The notes under the pieces were generated by a model. The model was not told the origin of the DNA. It saw nothing but the letters and a program-made list of their open reading frames with translations, and made no database searches. Position numbers and translations under genes: made by a program. 64,000 nt of DNA from Flavobacteriales bacterium (GTDB lineage: Bacteria; Bacteroidota; Bacteroidia; Flavobacteriales_F; PHOS-HE28): NCBI GenBank assembly GCA_016716605.1, contig JADJWA010000001.1:3517001-3581000 (forward strand), given 5' to 3'. Position 1 is the stretch's first letter. Every line of letters starts with the position of its first letter. This document shows positions 33,002 to 41,435 of this stretch, piece by piece.

Positions 33002-35812
33002 ATGAAACGCTTCCTCCACATCCTGTGCGCCGCGCTGATCAGTGCTGGCGCTTTCGCACAAGCACCACAAGGCTTCGACTTCCAAGGCGTGGCCCGGGAT
33101 GCCGGGGGCCAAGTGCTCTCCTCACAGGCCATCGCCCTGCGGATCTCACTGCATGCGGAAGCGCCCGGAGGTCCGGTAGCCTATCAGGAAACCCACACGC
33201 TGACCACCAGCGCCTTCGGCCTATTCACCATCGCCGTGGGTGCCGGCACGCCAACGCAGGGAAGTTTCCCAGCCATCGCTTGGGGCGCCTCGTCGCATTT
33301 CATCCAGGTGGAGATGGACGCATCCGGTGGTTCGTCATTCACAGACATGGGCACCACGCAATTGCTCAGCGTGCCTTATGCGCTGCACGCGCGGGCCGTG
33401 GATTGCTTCTCAGTCTCACTGCTCGGCGATACGCTGAAGCAAGGGAACGGGTGCTTCGTGATCATCCCGGGCATCAGCGCGGCCAACGGTGGATGCCTCG
33501 ACCTGGATGGCGATGGCGTGTACGACCATATCGGATGCAGCGATCCATTGGATTGCGACGACAACGACCCTACCGTGTTCCCCGGTGCTCCTGAGCTATG
33601 TGCCGACGGTAAGGACAACGATTGCGATGGCGCCATCGACAACAATTCTGATGTCAACGCACATGCCACATGGCACCAGGATGCCGATGATGACGGTTAC
33701 GGCGATGCCGCTGTGAGCCAGATAGCCTGCGCACAGCCAATCGGCTACGTCAGCAACAACGAGGATTGCGACGACACTGATCCCGCACGGTTCCCCGGCC
33801 AAGGCTGCAGCACGGTCTGTTCCGCGGCGGATCAGGATTGGATCGACCAGAACCAGGAGACTTACATGAACTTCGTCGCAGGTGCCTTCCAAGGCTGCTT
33901 GCTCGCCAATGGACTCAGCATTCCAGCAGCACGGACATGCACGGAGGCGGTACTGGAGGAAGCACAGTTGGAAGGAAGCATCCCTGTGGGACAGCTCTGC
34001 CATTCCTGTGCGCTGGACCGCATGGAATGCCTGTTCAGCTCATGCTTTAGCCAGTGTGTCGGTGGATTCGGAAGCACGGGTTGCGTCGAGTGCGTGCAGC
34101 TCAATTGCGACCCCGCCTACATCAACTGCCTCGGCCTTACCGATGCGGATGGTGATGGCTGGACCTCCGGCTCGGATTGCGATGACGCCAACCCGGATCG
34201 CTACCCCGGCGCTCCCGAGTTCTGCGATGGCATCGATAACAACTGCAATGGCCAAGTGGATGAAGGCGCGCAGACCACCTGGTACCCGGACATGGATGGC
34301 GATGGCTTCGGAGACATTAACGCCGGTGTGGAAGCCTGCGACGCCCCCGGGCCGGAGTTCACCACGGATGGCCATGATTGCGACGACACCAACCCCAGCG
34401 TGTTCCCGGCCCAAGGGTGCCCAGGCCTCGAGTGCGGCTTCTTCTACGGTGTTGACCAAGGCACTTGCGAATCCGGCATATGCGAGAATGGAGTTTGCGT
34501 GCCGTGCGAGGACAATGACCAGGATGGGTTCACCAATTGCGACGGGGATTGCGACGACGACAATGCCGATGTGTTCCCTGGTGCGAACGAGCTCTGCGAC
34601 GGCCTCGACAACGATTGCAACGGAACAGCGGATGAAGGCTTCACCTGGTACGAGGATTCAGATGGCGACGGCTTCGGGACTACTTCAACCGGCACCTTCG
34701 ATTGCATCCAGCCGCCCGGGTTCGTCTCCGTCTCGGGTGATTGCAATGATCAGGATATGAACATCTACCCGCTTGCTGGTCCGGGCATCGGATGCCCCTC
34801 GTGCTCCGCAGCTGATCAGCAATGGATCCAGGACAACTATCTGCAGCTTTGGAATGAGACCGGTAATGCCATGACCTTGTGCGAGGGTCAAACTGGACCC
34901 GATGCGTGGCAGTGCGTCCTCGGCTACCTCCAGGTAGTAACGCCGCTCGCTCCGAGCTGCTTGCAATGCGCCGCCGAGCGCGCCATCTGTGCCATGAACA
35001 ACTGCGGGCCACAATGCCTGCCCTGGCTGCTCGGTTCTAACGAAGTGGTGGCCGGGACCCCGCAATGCATCGAATGCATGATCGCGAGCGGATGCCATGG
35101 GGCCTTCGCCACCTGCGCCGGCATGGTGGACCAGGACGGCGATGGCGTACAGGGCCCGCAGGACTGCGATGACAACAGCAACACCGTGTACCCAGGAGCG
35201 CCGGAACCCTGCGACGGGCTGGACAATGATTGCAACGGCGTTGTGGATGACAACGGCTGCCCGGAGATCTGTGACGGCATCGACAACACGGGCAATGGCC
35301 TGATCGATGCGGACGACCCCAACCTTGTGCTTGTGCCATGCGAGAACCAGGTCGGCGCGTGCGGCGGGGCCATGAAGCCGGCATCCAGCTGCGTGAATGG
35401 CATCTGGCTCGTTTGCGCTCCAGCAGACTATGCGAACGCTTCATCGTCCTACAATGCCGCTGGTGAACTGTGCGATGGCGTGGATAACGATTGCGATGGC
35501 CTCATCGACGAGGACCCGATCGATGGCCAGACCTGGTACCGCGACCTGGACCTCGATGGTTTCGGCGACCTGAACAGCACCGCGCAGTCCTGCAACCAGC
35601 CAGCCGGTTACGTGAGCAACAGCTCCGATTGCGATGACACGGATCCGGACATCAACCCGGCGGCACCTGAGGCCTGCAACACCATCGACGACAATTGCGA
35701 TGGCCAATCGGATGAAGGCATCGATCTGCTCACCGATCCGCAGAATTGCGGCCAATGCGGAATCCCTTGCCCACCAGGCTTTACCTGCGCGAATGGGCAG
35801 TGCGTGGAGTAG
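33002..35812 (+). CDS. Secreted MopE-type metal-binding repeat protein with duplicated Cys-rich module
   Basis: 936 residues with a signal peptide (FLHILCAALISAGAFAQ). Residues ~20-140 form an N-terminal beta domain common in Flavobacteriales surface proteins. About eight MopE repeats follow, of the form DCDDxxPxxxPGAPExCDGxDNDCNGxxDEG (PF11617-like). Between them are two related Cys-rich modules of ~110 residues, near 270-383 and 597-715. The C-terminus NCGQCGIPCPPGFTCANGQCVE replaces a T9SS tail. MopE-type repeats are linked to copper or calcium binding at the cell surface; the ligand here is unknown. A strong terminator lies 22 bp downstream. Confidence 0.85.
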   Translation: MKRFLHILCAALISAGAFAQAPQGFDFQGVARDAGGQVLSSQAIALRISLHAEAPGGPVAYQETHTLTTSAFGLFTIAVGAGTPTQGSFPAIAWGASSHFIQVEMDASGGSSFTDMGTTQLLSVPYALHARAVDCFSVSLLGDTLKQGNGCFVIIPGISAANGGCLDLDGDGVYDHIGCSDPLDCDDNDPTVFPGAPELCADGKDNDCDGAIDNNSDVNAHATWHQDADDDGYGDAAVSQIACAQPIGYVSNNEDCDDTDPARFPGQGCSTVCSAADQDWIDQNQETYMNFVAGAFQGCLLANGLSIPAARTCTEAVLEEAQLEGSIPVGQLCHSCALDRMECLFSSCFSQCVGGFGSTGCVECVQLNCDPAYINCLGLTDADGDGWTSGSDCDDANPDRYPGAPEFCDGIDNNCNGQVDEGAQTTWYPDMDGDGFGDINAGVEACDAPGPEFTTDGHDCDDTNPSVFPAQGCPGLECGFFYGVDQGTCESGICENGVCVPCEDNDQDGFTNCDGDCDDDNADVFPGANELCDGLDNDCNGTADEGFTWYEDSDGDGFGTTSTGTFDCIQPPGFVSVSGDCNDQDMNIYPLAGPGIGCPSCSAADQQWIQDNYLQLWNETGNAMTLCEGQTGPDAWQCVLGYLQVVTPLAPSCLQCAAERAICAMNNCGPQCLPWLLGSNEVVAGTPQCIECMIASGCHGAFATCAGMVDQDGDGVQGPQDCDDNSNTVYPGAPEPCDGLDNDCNGVVDDNGCPEICDGIDNTGNGLIDADDPNLVLVPCENQVGACGGAMKPASSCVNGIWLVCAPADYANASSSYNAAGELCDGVDNDCDGLIDEDPIDGQTWYRDLDLDGFGDLNSTAQSCNQPAGYVSNSSDCDDTDPDINPAAPEACNTIDDNCDGQSDEGIDLLTDPQNCGQCGIPCPPGFTCANGQCVE

Positions 35813-35834
35813 CAATCATCACGAACGAATGACG

Positions 35835-35867
35835 AAGCGCCTGGAGGGAGACCTTCAGGCGCTTTTT
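35835..35867 (+). terminator. Rho-independent terminator after the MopE-repeat gene
   Basis: AAGCGCCTG (35835-35843) pairs perfectly with CAGGCGCTT (35856-35864) around a 12 nt loop, ending in TTTTT. It sits 22 bp after the stop of the MopE-repeat gene. Confidence 0.85.
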
Positions 35868-36090
35868 CGATCCATCCATTCCCGGATCGCACTGACCTTC
35901 TCGCGGCATCCCGTGATTTCCGCACCACGCCGGTCGAAGGGCACCAGCATCCTGAACTGGGGGCACGGCCATGGAGTTCATCCCTGATCCTACGCAGCCC
36001 GCTTGTTGATCCGGTCGTTGGTAAGAGCCCAAAGCAACCCGCTGAGATTCCTTGGCATGCGATTTCCTTCGCGACACGCGTTCCATTGCC

Positions 36091-37287
36091 ATGCCCTGCC
36101 GATACGTGATCATCATTCTTCTCGCAGCGGCAACAGGCACCGGCGTGAAAGCCCAGCTCCAACCGGGTTTCGCCCCCGCCGAGGCCCGCGATCTCAGCGC
36201 GCTGTGCACCACGCACACCTTCATGGAATTGTATGGCGATGATGGCGACATGATCCCCGACGGTTACCAGCGCGTGTATGAATCGCCGGTGATGGGCATG
36301 GACAACAAGTTCCAGCTCTTCCGCAAGGGTGACATGGCCGTGCTGGAGATCCGCGGCTCCACCTCGAGCGCGATAAGCTGGATGGAGAATATCCAGGCCG
36401 CCATGATCCCGGCCCAAGGCGTCATCCGCATCGATGGGCGGCCCTTCCCATACCGCTTCGCGGAGGACACCGCAGCAGCCGTGCATGCCGGCTATGCGCT
36501 TGGCATCGCCTGCATCGCGAACGACGCGGTCGCGCGGATTCGCCATCTCAACGACAACGGCGTCCGAGACCTCATCATCACTGGCCACAGCCAGGGCGGG
36601 GCGCTCGCGCTGCTGCTGCGCGCCTACTTGCATCATCTGCCGTCATCGGCGATCGGTGCGCCGATCCGGATCAAGACCTATGCCTTTGCGCACCCCATGG
36701 TGGGCAACCGTGCCTTCATGGATGAATTCTCCGAGATGAATGCGCAAGGCGCCGGCTGCTTCAGCCTGGTGAATCCGGCTGACCCGGTGCCGCGCATGCC
36801 CCTGGCCTACGACGATGGCCGCTTGGTGAGCAGCGATCGCGTCTTCGCGGTGATCACCGGCCAAGAGCCGTTGGACCCGATGGGCCGGGTGCGGTCGGCC
36901 GCGATCAAGATGCTGCGCAGGCCGATCACGGGGATCACGGCTTACTTGAGCGGTTCCGTGGAGAAGCGCATTGCGAGCACCGTGGGTGAAGTGGAACTGC
37001 CGCCTTACCGGGACGAGATCAACTATGCACCGATGGAGGGTCGCATGGACCTGGCGCCGTTCGCCTATCCCGTTTGCCTGAAGGACAGCAGCTGCTTGCG
37101 GAACGATTCGATCCTTCGGTTGGAGCCACGCGATGCCGATGGCCATTTCACCAACCCTGAGCTCTACCGCAAAGAGCCTTCATTCTATCAGCACAAGCCC
37201 TACAACTATCATGTGGCGGTGCTCCGCCGCTGGTTCCCGAAGGAATTCGAGGCGATCCGGATGAAGTGGCTGCCAGAGAATCTGTGA
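36091..37287 (+). CDS. Secreted class 3 lipase-like alpha/beta hydrolase
   Basis: 398 residues from ATG at 36091 (MPCRYVIIILLAAATG), a signal peptide; the upstream in-frame Met at 36052 would bury the signal. The nucleophile elbow is DLIITGHSQGGALALLLRAYL near 160-180, and IKTYAFAHPMVGNRAFMDEF and SLVNPADPVPRMPL match the lipase_3 fold with the acidic residue and its surroundings. It probably hydrolyses lipid esters outside the inner membrane; the substrate is not known. Its stop is 6 bp from the convergent LytT-like gene. The 278 bp upstream spacer holds only the terminator at its left end. Confidence 0.82.
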   Translation: MPCRYVIIILLAAATGTGVKAQLQPGFAPAEARDLSALCTTHTFMELYGDDGDMIPDGYQRVYESPVMGMDNKFQLFRKGDMAVLEIRGSTSSAISWMENIQAAMIPAQGVIRIDGRPFPYRFAEDTAAAVHAGYALGIACIANDAVARIRHLNDNGVRDLIITGHSQGGALALLLRAYLHHLPSSAIGAPIRIKTYAFAHPMVGNRAFMDEFSEMNAQGAGCFSLVNPADPVPRMPLAYDDGRLVSSDRVFAVITGQEPLDPMGRVRSAAIKMLRRPITGITAYLSGSVEKRIASTVGEVELPPYRDEINYAPMEGRMDLAPFAYPVCLKDSSCLRNDSILRLEPRDADGHFTNPELYRKEPSFYQHKPYNYHVAVLRRWFPKEFEAIRMKWLPENL

Positions 37288-37293
37288 GCGCGT

Positions 37294-38022
37294 TCACAGG
37301 CTCAGCAAGTCCTTGAATCGCGCGGCCTGCCTGCGGCTCACCTCAATGGCCTCCGGCTCGCCGTCCTTGCCCAGGTGCTTGAGCTTCACCATGAGGCCGC
37401 CGCTGAACCATGGCTCGATTTTGTCCACCCAGCGCAGGTTGATGATGTGCTTGCGGTTGGCGCGGAAGAAGACGAGCGGATCGAGCTTCTCTTCCAGCTT
37501 GTTCAGCGAGCGTAGCACCAGCGGCTTCTGGTCGGCGAAGCGCACGCGCACATAGTTGCCCTCGCTTTCGAAGTAGCGCACGTCCTTGAGTGTCACGAAC
37601 CAGCACTTCTCGCCGTCCTTGAGGAAGATCTGGTCCTCCGCCTTCAGCACTTCGCGCTGCGGTGCGCCCTCTTCGCTCTTGTGCGGCAATTTGCTGATGG
37701 CCGCGGCCAGGCGCTCCGGGTCCACTGGCTTCATCACATAATCGAGCGCGTTCACCTTGAAGGCTTCGAGCGCGTGCTCATCGTACGCCGTGACGAAGAC
37801 CACATGCGGCGCATGGTCGAGCGACTCGAGCAGCTGGAAGCCGGTGCGCCCTGGCATGTTGATGTCGAGGAAGAGCAGGTCGGGCTTCTTCTCGGCGATC
37901 AGTGCCTCCGCCTCATCGGCGTTGGCCGCTTCACCGACCACCTCGATGGAATCGTGCTTCTCCAACAGGGAGATGAGCTCTTTGCGCGCCAGGCGCTCGT
38001 CATCGATCACTAGGGCTTTCAT
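37294..38022 (-). CDS. LytTR-family response regulator
   Basis: 242 residues. The receiver domain (1-115) has VIDDERLARKEL, the phospho-acceptor Asp53 in DLLFLDINMPGRTG, TAYDEHALEAF and KPVDPERL. The LytTR DNA-binding domain (about 135-240) has DVRYFESEGNYVRV and ANRKHIINLRWVDKI. It would be phosphorylated by the sensor kinase encoded 7 bp upstream. Target promoters are not evident from the sequence. Confidence 0.94.
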   Translation of the reverse strand: MKALVIDDERLARKELISLLEKHDSIEVVGEAANADEAEALIAEKKPDLLFLDINMPGRTGFQLLESLDHAPHVVFVTAYDEHALEAFKVNALDYVMKPVDPERLAAAISKLPHKSEEGAPQREVLKAEDQIFLKDGEKCWFVTLKDVRYFESEGNYVRVRFADQKPLVLRSLNKLEEKLDPLVFFRANRKHIINLRWVDKIEPWFSGGLMVKLKHLGKDGEPEAIEVSRRQAARFKDLLSL

Positions 38023-38029
38023 TTCTCGT

Positions 38030-39139
38030 TCAGGTTGAAGGTTGGGATGAGTCAGGTCGGGTGCTGTAGGCCGGGTTCAGCGGCAATTCCACCTCCATGA
38101 GCACCATTCCTTCGTGGTTGCCGATGCGCATGGCCGCATTCCCCCCGTAGATGAGATCGAGCCGCTTGCGCGTGTTCCGCAGGCCGATGCCCGAGCCGTT
38201 CACCTTGCCAGGCTCGTAATGGCCGCTGTTGGCCACGGAGAGCACCATGCCATGCACGCCGCGCTGCGCGCCGATCACGAGGTCGCCGCCTTGCGGCAAG
38301 CGGGCTACGCCGTGGCGCACGGCATTCTCCACCAAGGTCTGCAGCAGCATGGGCGGCACGTGCTCACGCACGAGCGATTCGTCCACGTGGAAGCGCACGC
38401 GCAGGCGCTCCTCGTAACGCATGGCCTCGAGCGCCAGGTAGCTCTTCACGATATCGAGCTCCTCGCCGAGCGGAACGGTGCGGCGCCGCACGGTGGTCAT
38501 CGCATTGCGCAGGATAGCGCTGAGCTGCGTGATGGCGCGCTTGGCCTGGTGAGGGTCCTCGTCGATGAGCGCGCGGATGCCATTGAGCGCATTGAACATG
38601 AAATGGGGATTCATCTGCGCGCGCAGGGTACCCAGCTGGTTCTCGCGGTTGGCGGCCTCCAGCCGAAGGTTGCGAATCTCCTCGCGCCGGTGCCTCATGA
38701 AATAGCCGTAGGCGAAGTACAGGAAGCTCCACACCGCCAGCAGCAGGGCCCAATTGATCAGGCGCGCAACATGCTCCAAGGTCGCGCGCGCCACGATGGC
38801 CGAAGCATCGGCTAGCACGGCCGAGACCAGTACGCCTTCGACGATGAAGGCCGGTACGCTGAGCACCACCGCAGCCAGTGCGATGCGGGGCAGCACCACG
38901 CCGATGGGCCGCTCGAGCCAATGGCGGTGAACGATCACCGCTCGCAGGAAATGGCTGACGCCGATGCCGGTGGCGAGCTCAGGCAGTAGCATGCGCCAGA
39001 GCCGAGGATCGTAGGTGCCGTCAACCCATGAAGCCAGCAGGCTCAGCCCGAAGAAGAGTCCCCATCCGATGAATTGCGCCGACCAATAGATCGCCCAGCG
39101 CGGGATGCGCTGCAAGGGCCGTGAGCGCGCGTGGTCCAT
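38030..39139 (-). CDS. LytS/YehU-type sensor histidine kinase
   Basis: 369 residues from ATG at 39139 (MDHARSRPLQ), supported by a TAACTTGC box 9 nt upstream; the longer frame overlaps the divergent gene. Four hydrophobic segments occupy residues 15-150. The His_kinase domain has His179 in QMNPHFMFNALNGIRALI, followed by an ATPase domain with LVENAVRHGVARLP and GSGIGLRNTRKRL. It lacks a separate sensory domain, so it may sense through the membrane helices. It pairs with the LytTR regulator downstream. Confidence 0.93.
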   Translation of the reverse strand: MDHARSRPLQRIPRWAIYWSAQFIGWGLFFGLSLLASWVDGTYDPRLWRMLLPELATGIGVSHFLRAVIVHRHWLERPIGVVLPRIALAAVVLSVPAFIVEGVLVSAVLADASAIVARATLEHVARLINWALLLAVWSFLYFAYGYFMRHRREEIRNLRLEAANRENQLGTLRAQMNPHFMFNALNGIRALIDEDPHQAKRAITQLSAILRNAMTTVRRRTVPLGEELDIVKSYLALEAMRYEERLRVRFHVDESLVREHVPPMLLQTLVENAVRHGVARLPQGGDLVIGAQRGVHGMVLSVANSGHYEPGKVNGSGIGLRNTRKRLDLIYGGNAAMRIGNHEGMVLMEVELPLNPAYSTRPDSSQPST

Positions 39140-39148
39140 GTTCGCCGC

Positions 39149-39156
39149 GCAAGTTA
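39149..39156 (-). promoter_or_regulatory. Putative -7 box (TAACTTGC) of the sensor kinase gene
   Basis: The box lies 9 nt before the kinase ATG, implying a very short or absent 5' leader. Confidence 0.4.
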
Positions 39157-39232
39157 CCCGCCCGTGCGGTGGGCCTGAATCACCTACATGAGCGGCGAGA
39201 ACGCATGGCGGAAGGCGCCCCCGGCACCACGC

Positions 39233-39240
39233 TACCTTGC
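39233..39240 (+). promoter_or_regulatory. Putative -7 box (TACCTTGC) of the AcpH-like gene
   Basis: The box is 7 nt ahead of the ATG at 39248, so transcripts would be nearly leaderless. It fixes the choice of start for that gene. Confidence 0.45.
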
Positions 39241-39247
39241 CGCCGCC

Positions 39248-39820
39248 ATGAATTTCCTCGGACATCTCTTCCTCAGCGGCGACGATCCGCTGGTAATCAC
39301 TGGCAATTTCATGGCCGACGCGGTGAAGGGCCGCGACCTATCCCGTTTCGATCCTCGCCTGCAGCAAGGCATACGCCTGCATCGCCGCATTGACACCTTC
39401 ACCGATGCGCACCGGACCGAGCACACAGGCCGCACGGCGCTTCGAACGCACACTGGCCACTACGCGCCCGTGGTGCTCGACCTCTTCTTCGACCACTTGC
39501 TCGCGCACCAATGGGAACGCTGGCACACGGAACCGTTGCACCGCTTCGCCGCGCGCATGTATGAGGTGCTGCAAGCCAACGCGGCGCACATGCCCGAGCG
39601 CACGCAGCGCATGCTCCCGTACATGGTCGCGGGAGACTGGCTCACCAGCTATGCCCGCCTCGATGGCTTGGCCAGGGCATTGCACGGCCTCAGCCGGCGC
39701 GCGGTGAATGGTTCCCGGATGGCAGGCGCCGAAAAGGTGCTCCTCGATCACCGTAGCCAATTCGAGCAGGAGTTCGAACCCTTCCTTCAAGGCATCATCG
39801 TACACGTGGCCGAAGCATGA
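39248..39820 (+). CDS. Acyl carrier protein phosphodiesterase (AcpH-like)
   Basis: 190 residues from ATG at 39248 (MNFLGHLFLSGDDP). The family pattern NFLGHL, ITGNFMADAVKGRDL, LQQGIRLHRRIDTFTDAH and DLFFDHLLAHQW is complete. In E. coli AcpH removes the phosphopantetheine arm from ACP, an HD-like metal enzyme. Its presence in the same window as two pigment ACPs is noted but no link is shown. It overlaps the MltF-like gene by ATGA. Confidence 0.88.
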   Translation: MNFLGHLFLSGDDPLVITGNFMADAVKGRDLSRFDPRLQQGIRLHRRIDTFTDAHRTEHTGRTALRTHTGHYAPVVLDLFFDHLLAHQWERWHTEPLHRFAARMYEVLQANAAHMPERTQRMLPYMVAGDWLTSYARLDGLARALHGLSRRAVNGSRMAGAEKVLLDHRSQFEQEFEPFLQGIIVHVAEA

Positions 39821-41250
39821 AGCGCAGGTGGTGGGTGTTCGTAGCGGCCGCAGCGGCCTTCATCCTGGTGTACGCTCTGGTTCAATGGACCGTAGTGAAT
39901 GACGACCCAATTGATCCCTGGAGCGGCATCGAAGCGGAACGTGATCTCGACATCATCGCGAACGACACACTGCGCGTGATCGTGCTGCGAGACCCCCTCG
40001 TGTGGGAAGAAACGCCGAAAGGCGAACGCGGACTGGCGTGGCAGTGGATCACGGGCTTCTCAAAGGCGCAAGGCCTAAACGTCAGCGCCGTGCCTATGGA
40101 GCATCCCGACGACATGCTCGCCGCTCTCTGGGATGGCCGGGCAGACCTCATCATTGCGCCTCTCTTCCTGGACCGTGCCGAACGGCGCCACTACCATCAA
40201 TCCGCCCCCTTCGCTTCTTCGGTGCCTATGATCGTCAGGCTGCGACCTGATGCGCAAGAAAGCACCGGTCCGGCGCTGGGTCCCGTCATGGACAGCGCAG
40301 CGCTTGCCATTTCCTCGCCTTTCGCGCACCAACGGTATTCTGGATGGAACAAATTCACGGTGCAGCGCGCGCTGCACGACAGCGTTGACACGGAAGATGA
40401 ATTGCTCACCGAGGTGCTCTTGGGCCGCGTGCCCGCCGCCATCGTTTCGCGCCTGCGTGCCGAGCATGAAGCTACGCGCCTCCCAGCCTTGCAATTCGAA
40501 GGACCCGCAGGCGAGGCGCTGCCTTGGCGATTCGTGATCCGCCGCAACGCACCGGCCCTGCGCAGATCATTAGAGGCCTGGCAGAGCGATGAACGCGAGC
40601 TCATGGCGTTGGCGAAACTGATCAAGGCACATACGGCCCCTGTGCCGCCACCAGGTCCCTTGCGCGCGCGCCGCATGAGAGGCCTCTCCCGCGATAGCAT
40701 TTCGCCCTTCGACCAGTACTTCCGCGCGCACGCTTCGGGCCTAGCCTACGACTGGAAGCTGCTGGCCGCCATGGCCTGGAAGGAATCGCGATTCGATAGT
40801 ACCGTGACCTCGCACAAAGGCGCCATGGGCATCATGCAGATCATGCCGCGCACCGCAGCCCGCTTCGGCCTCGATACCAGTAGCGTGGTAGAGGACCACA
40901 TCCGCGCTGCTGCGCGCTACCTCGCCCGGCTCGACACCATCTGGCTGCGCGCCATCCCCGACCGCCAGCAGCGCATGCGCTTCGTGCTGGCCAGTTACAA
41001 CGCCGGTCCTGCGCACATCATCGACGCACAGCGCCTTGCCGATCAGCTCGGCCTTGACCCTACGCGCTGGGATGGCCATGTGGAACGCGCAGTGCTGCTG
41101 CTGGCCAAGCCCCGCTACTACCTGCGGCCTGGCATGAAGAACGGCTATTGCAACGGCAGCCAGGTGTTCAACTACGTACGCGGCGTGCTGGCTGTGCGCG
41201 AGCAGCTGGGAGGAAAGCGGAAAGGGCCCACGTCGCGGTCCCCGGAGTGA
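39817..41250 (+). CDS. MltF-like membrane-bound lytic transglycosylase with SBP domain
   Basis: 477 residues. A signal-anchor (WVFVAAAAAFILVYALVQW) is followed by a solute-binding-like domain (about 45-270: LRVIVLRDPLVWEET, ADLIIAPLFLDRAERRHY) and a C-terminal SLT domain. The catalytic Glu323 is in AMAWKESRFDSTV, with GAMGIMQIMPRTA and ASYNAGPAHIIDA. The domain order matches MltF, which cleaves peptidoglycan and may be controlled by ligands of the N-terminal domain. Translation is coupled to the AcpH-like gene. Confidence 0.92.
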   Translation: MKRRWWVFVAAAAAFILVYALVQWTVVNDDPIDPWSGIEAERDLDIIANDTLRVIVLRDPLVWEETPKGERGLAWQWITGFSKAQGLNVSAVPMEHPDDMLAALWDGRADLIIAPLFLDRAERRHYHQSAPFASSVPMIVRLRPDAQESTGPALGPVMDSAALAISSPFAHQRYSGWNKFTVQRALHDSVDTEDELLTEVLLGRVPAAIVSRLRAEHEATRLPALQFEGPAGEALPWRFVIRRNAPALRRSLEAWQSDERELMALAKLIKAHTAPVPPPGPLRARRMRGLSRDSISPFDQYFRAHASGLAYDWKLLAAMAWKESRFDSTVTSHKGAMGIMQIMPRTAARFGLDTSSVVEDHIRAAARYLARLDTIWLRAIPDRQQRMRFVLASYNAGPAHIIDAQRLADQLGLDPTRWDGHVERAVLLLAKPRYYLRPGMKNGYCNGSQVFNYVRGVLAVREQLGGKRKGPTSRSPE

Positions 41251-41409
41251 ATGGTTGATGATTGAAGCGCACAGCGCGCCTTGTCCCGCTGCATCCAAGC
41301 CTTTCATTGCTCAGCGCGACAGATGGCGCGCGGCTAGCTTTCATCGATGGGTCCAGCGGATGGAATCAGCCTTAGGTCGAAGCCTACTCGATCGCATAGG
41401 GCCGCGCGC

Positions 41410-41417
41410 TACCTTGC
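41410..41417 (+). promoter_or_regulatory. Putative -7 box (TACCTTGC) of the deiminase gene
   Basis: The box lies 18 nt before the ATG at 41436, in a 185 bp spacer with no other recognisable element. Confidence 0.45.
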
Positions 41418-41435
41418 GGCTCACTATCCAGAACC

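Noticed and set aside
33500..35800. Regularly spaced similar sequences that could suggest a CRISPR array.
   Set aside because: They are in-frame MopE codon repeats of varying spacing with no constant direct repeat, and there are no cas genes.
35868..36090. A possible small minus-strand gene in the spacer before the lipase.
   Set aside because: The frame lacks a start with any upstream signal and its translation has no protein-like pattern.
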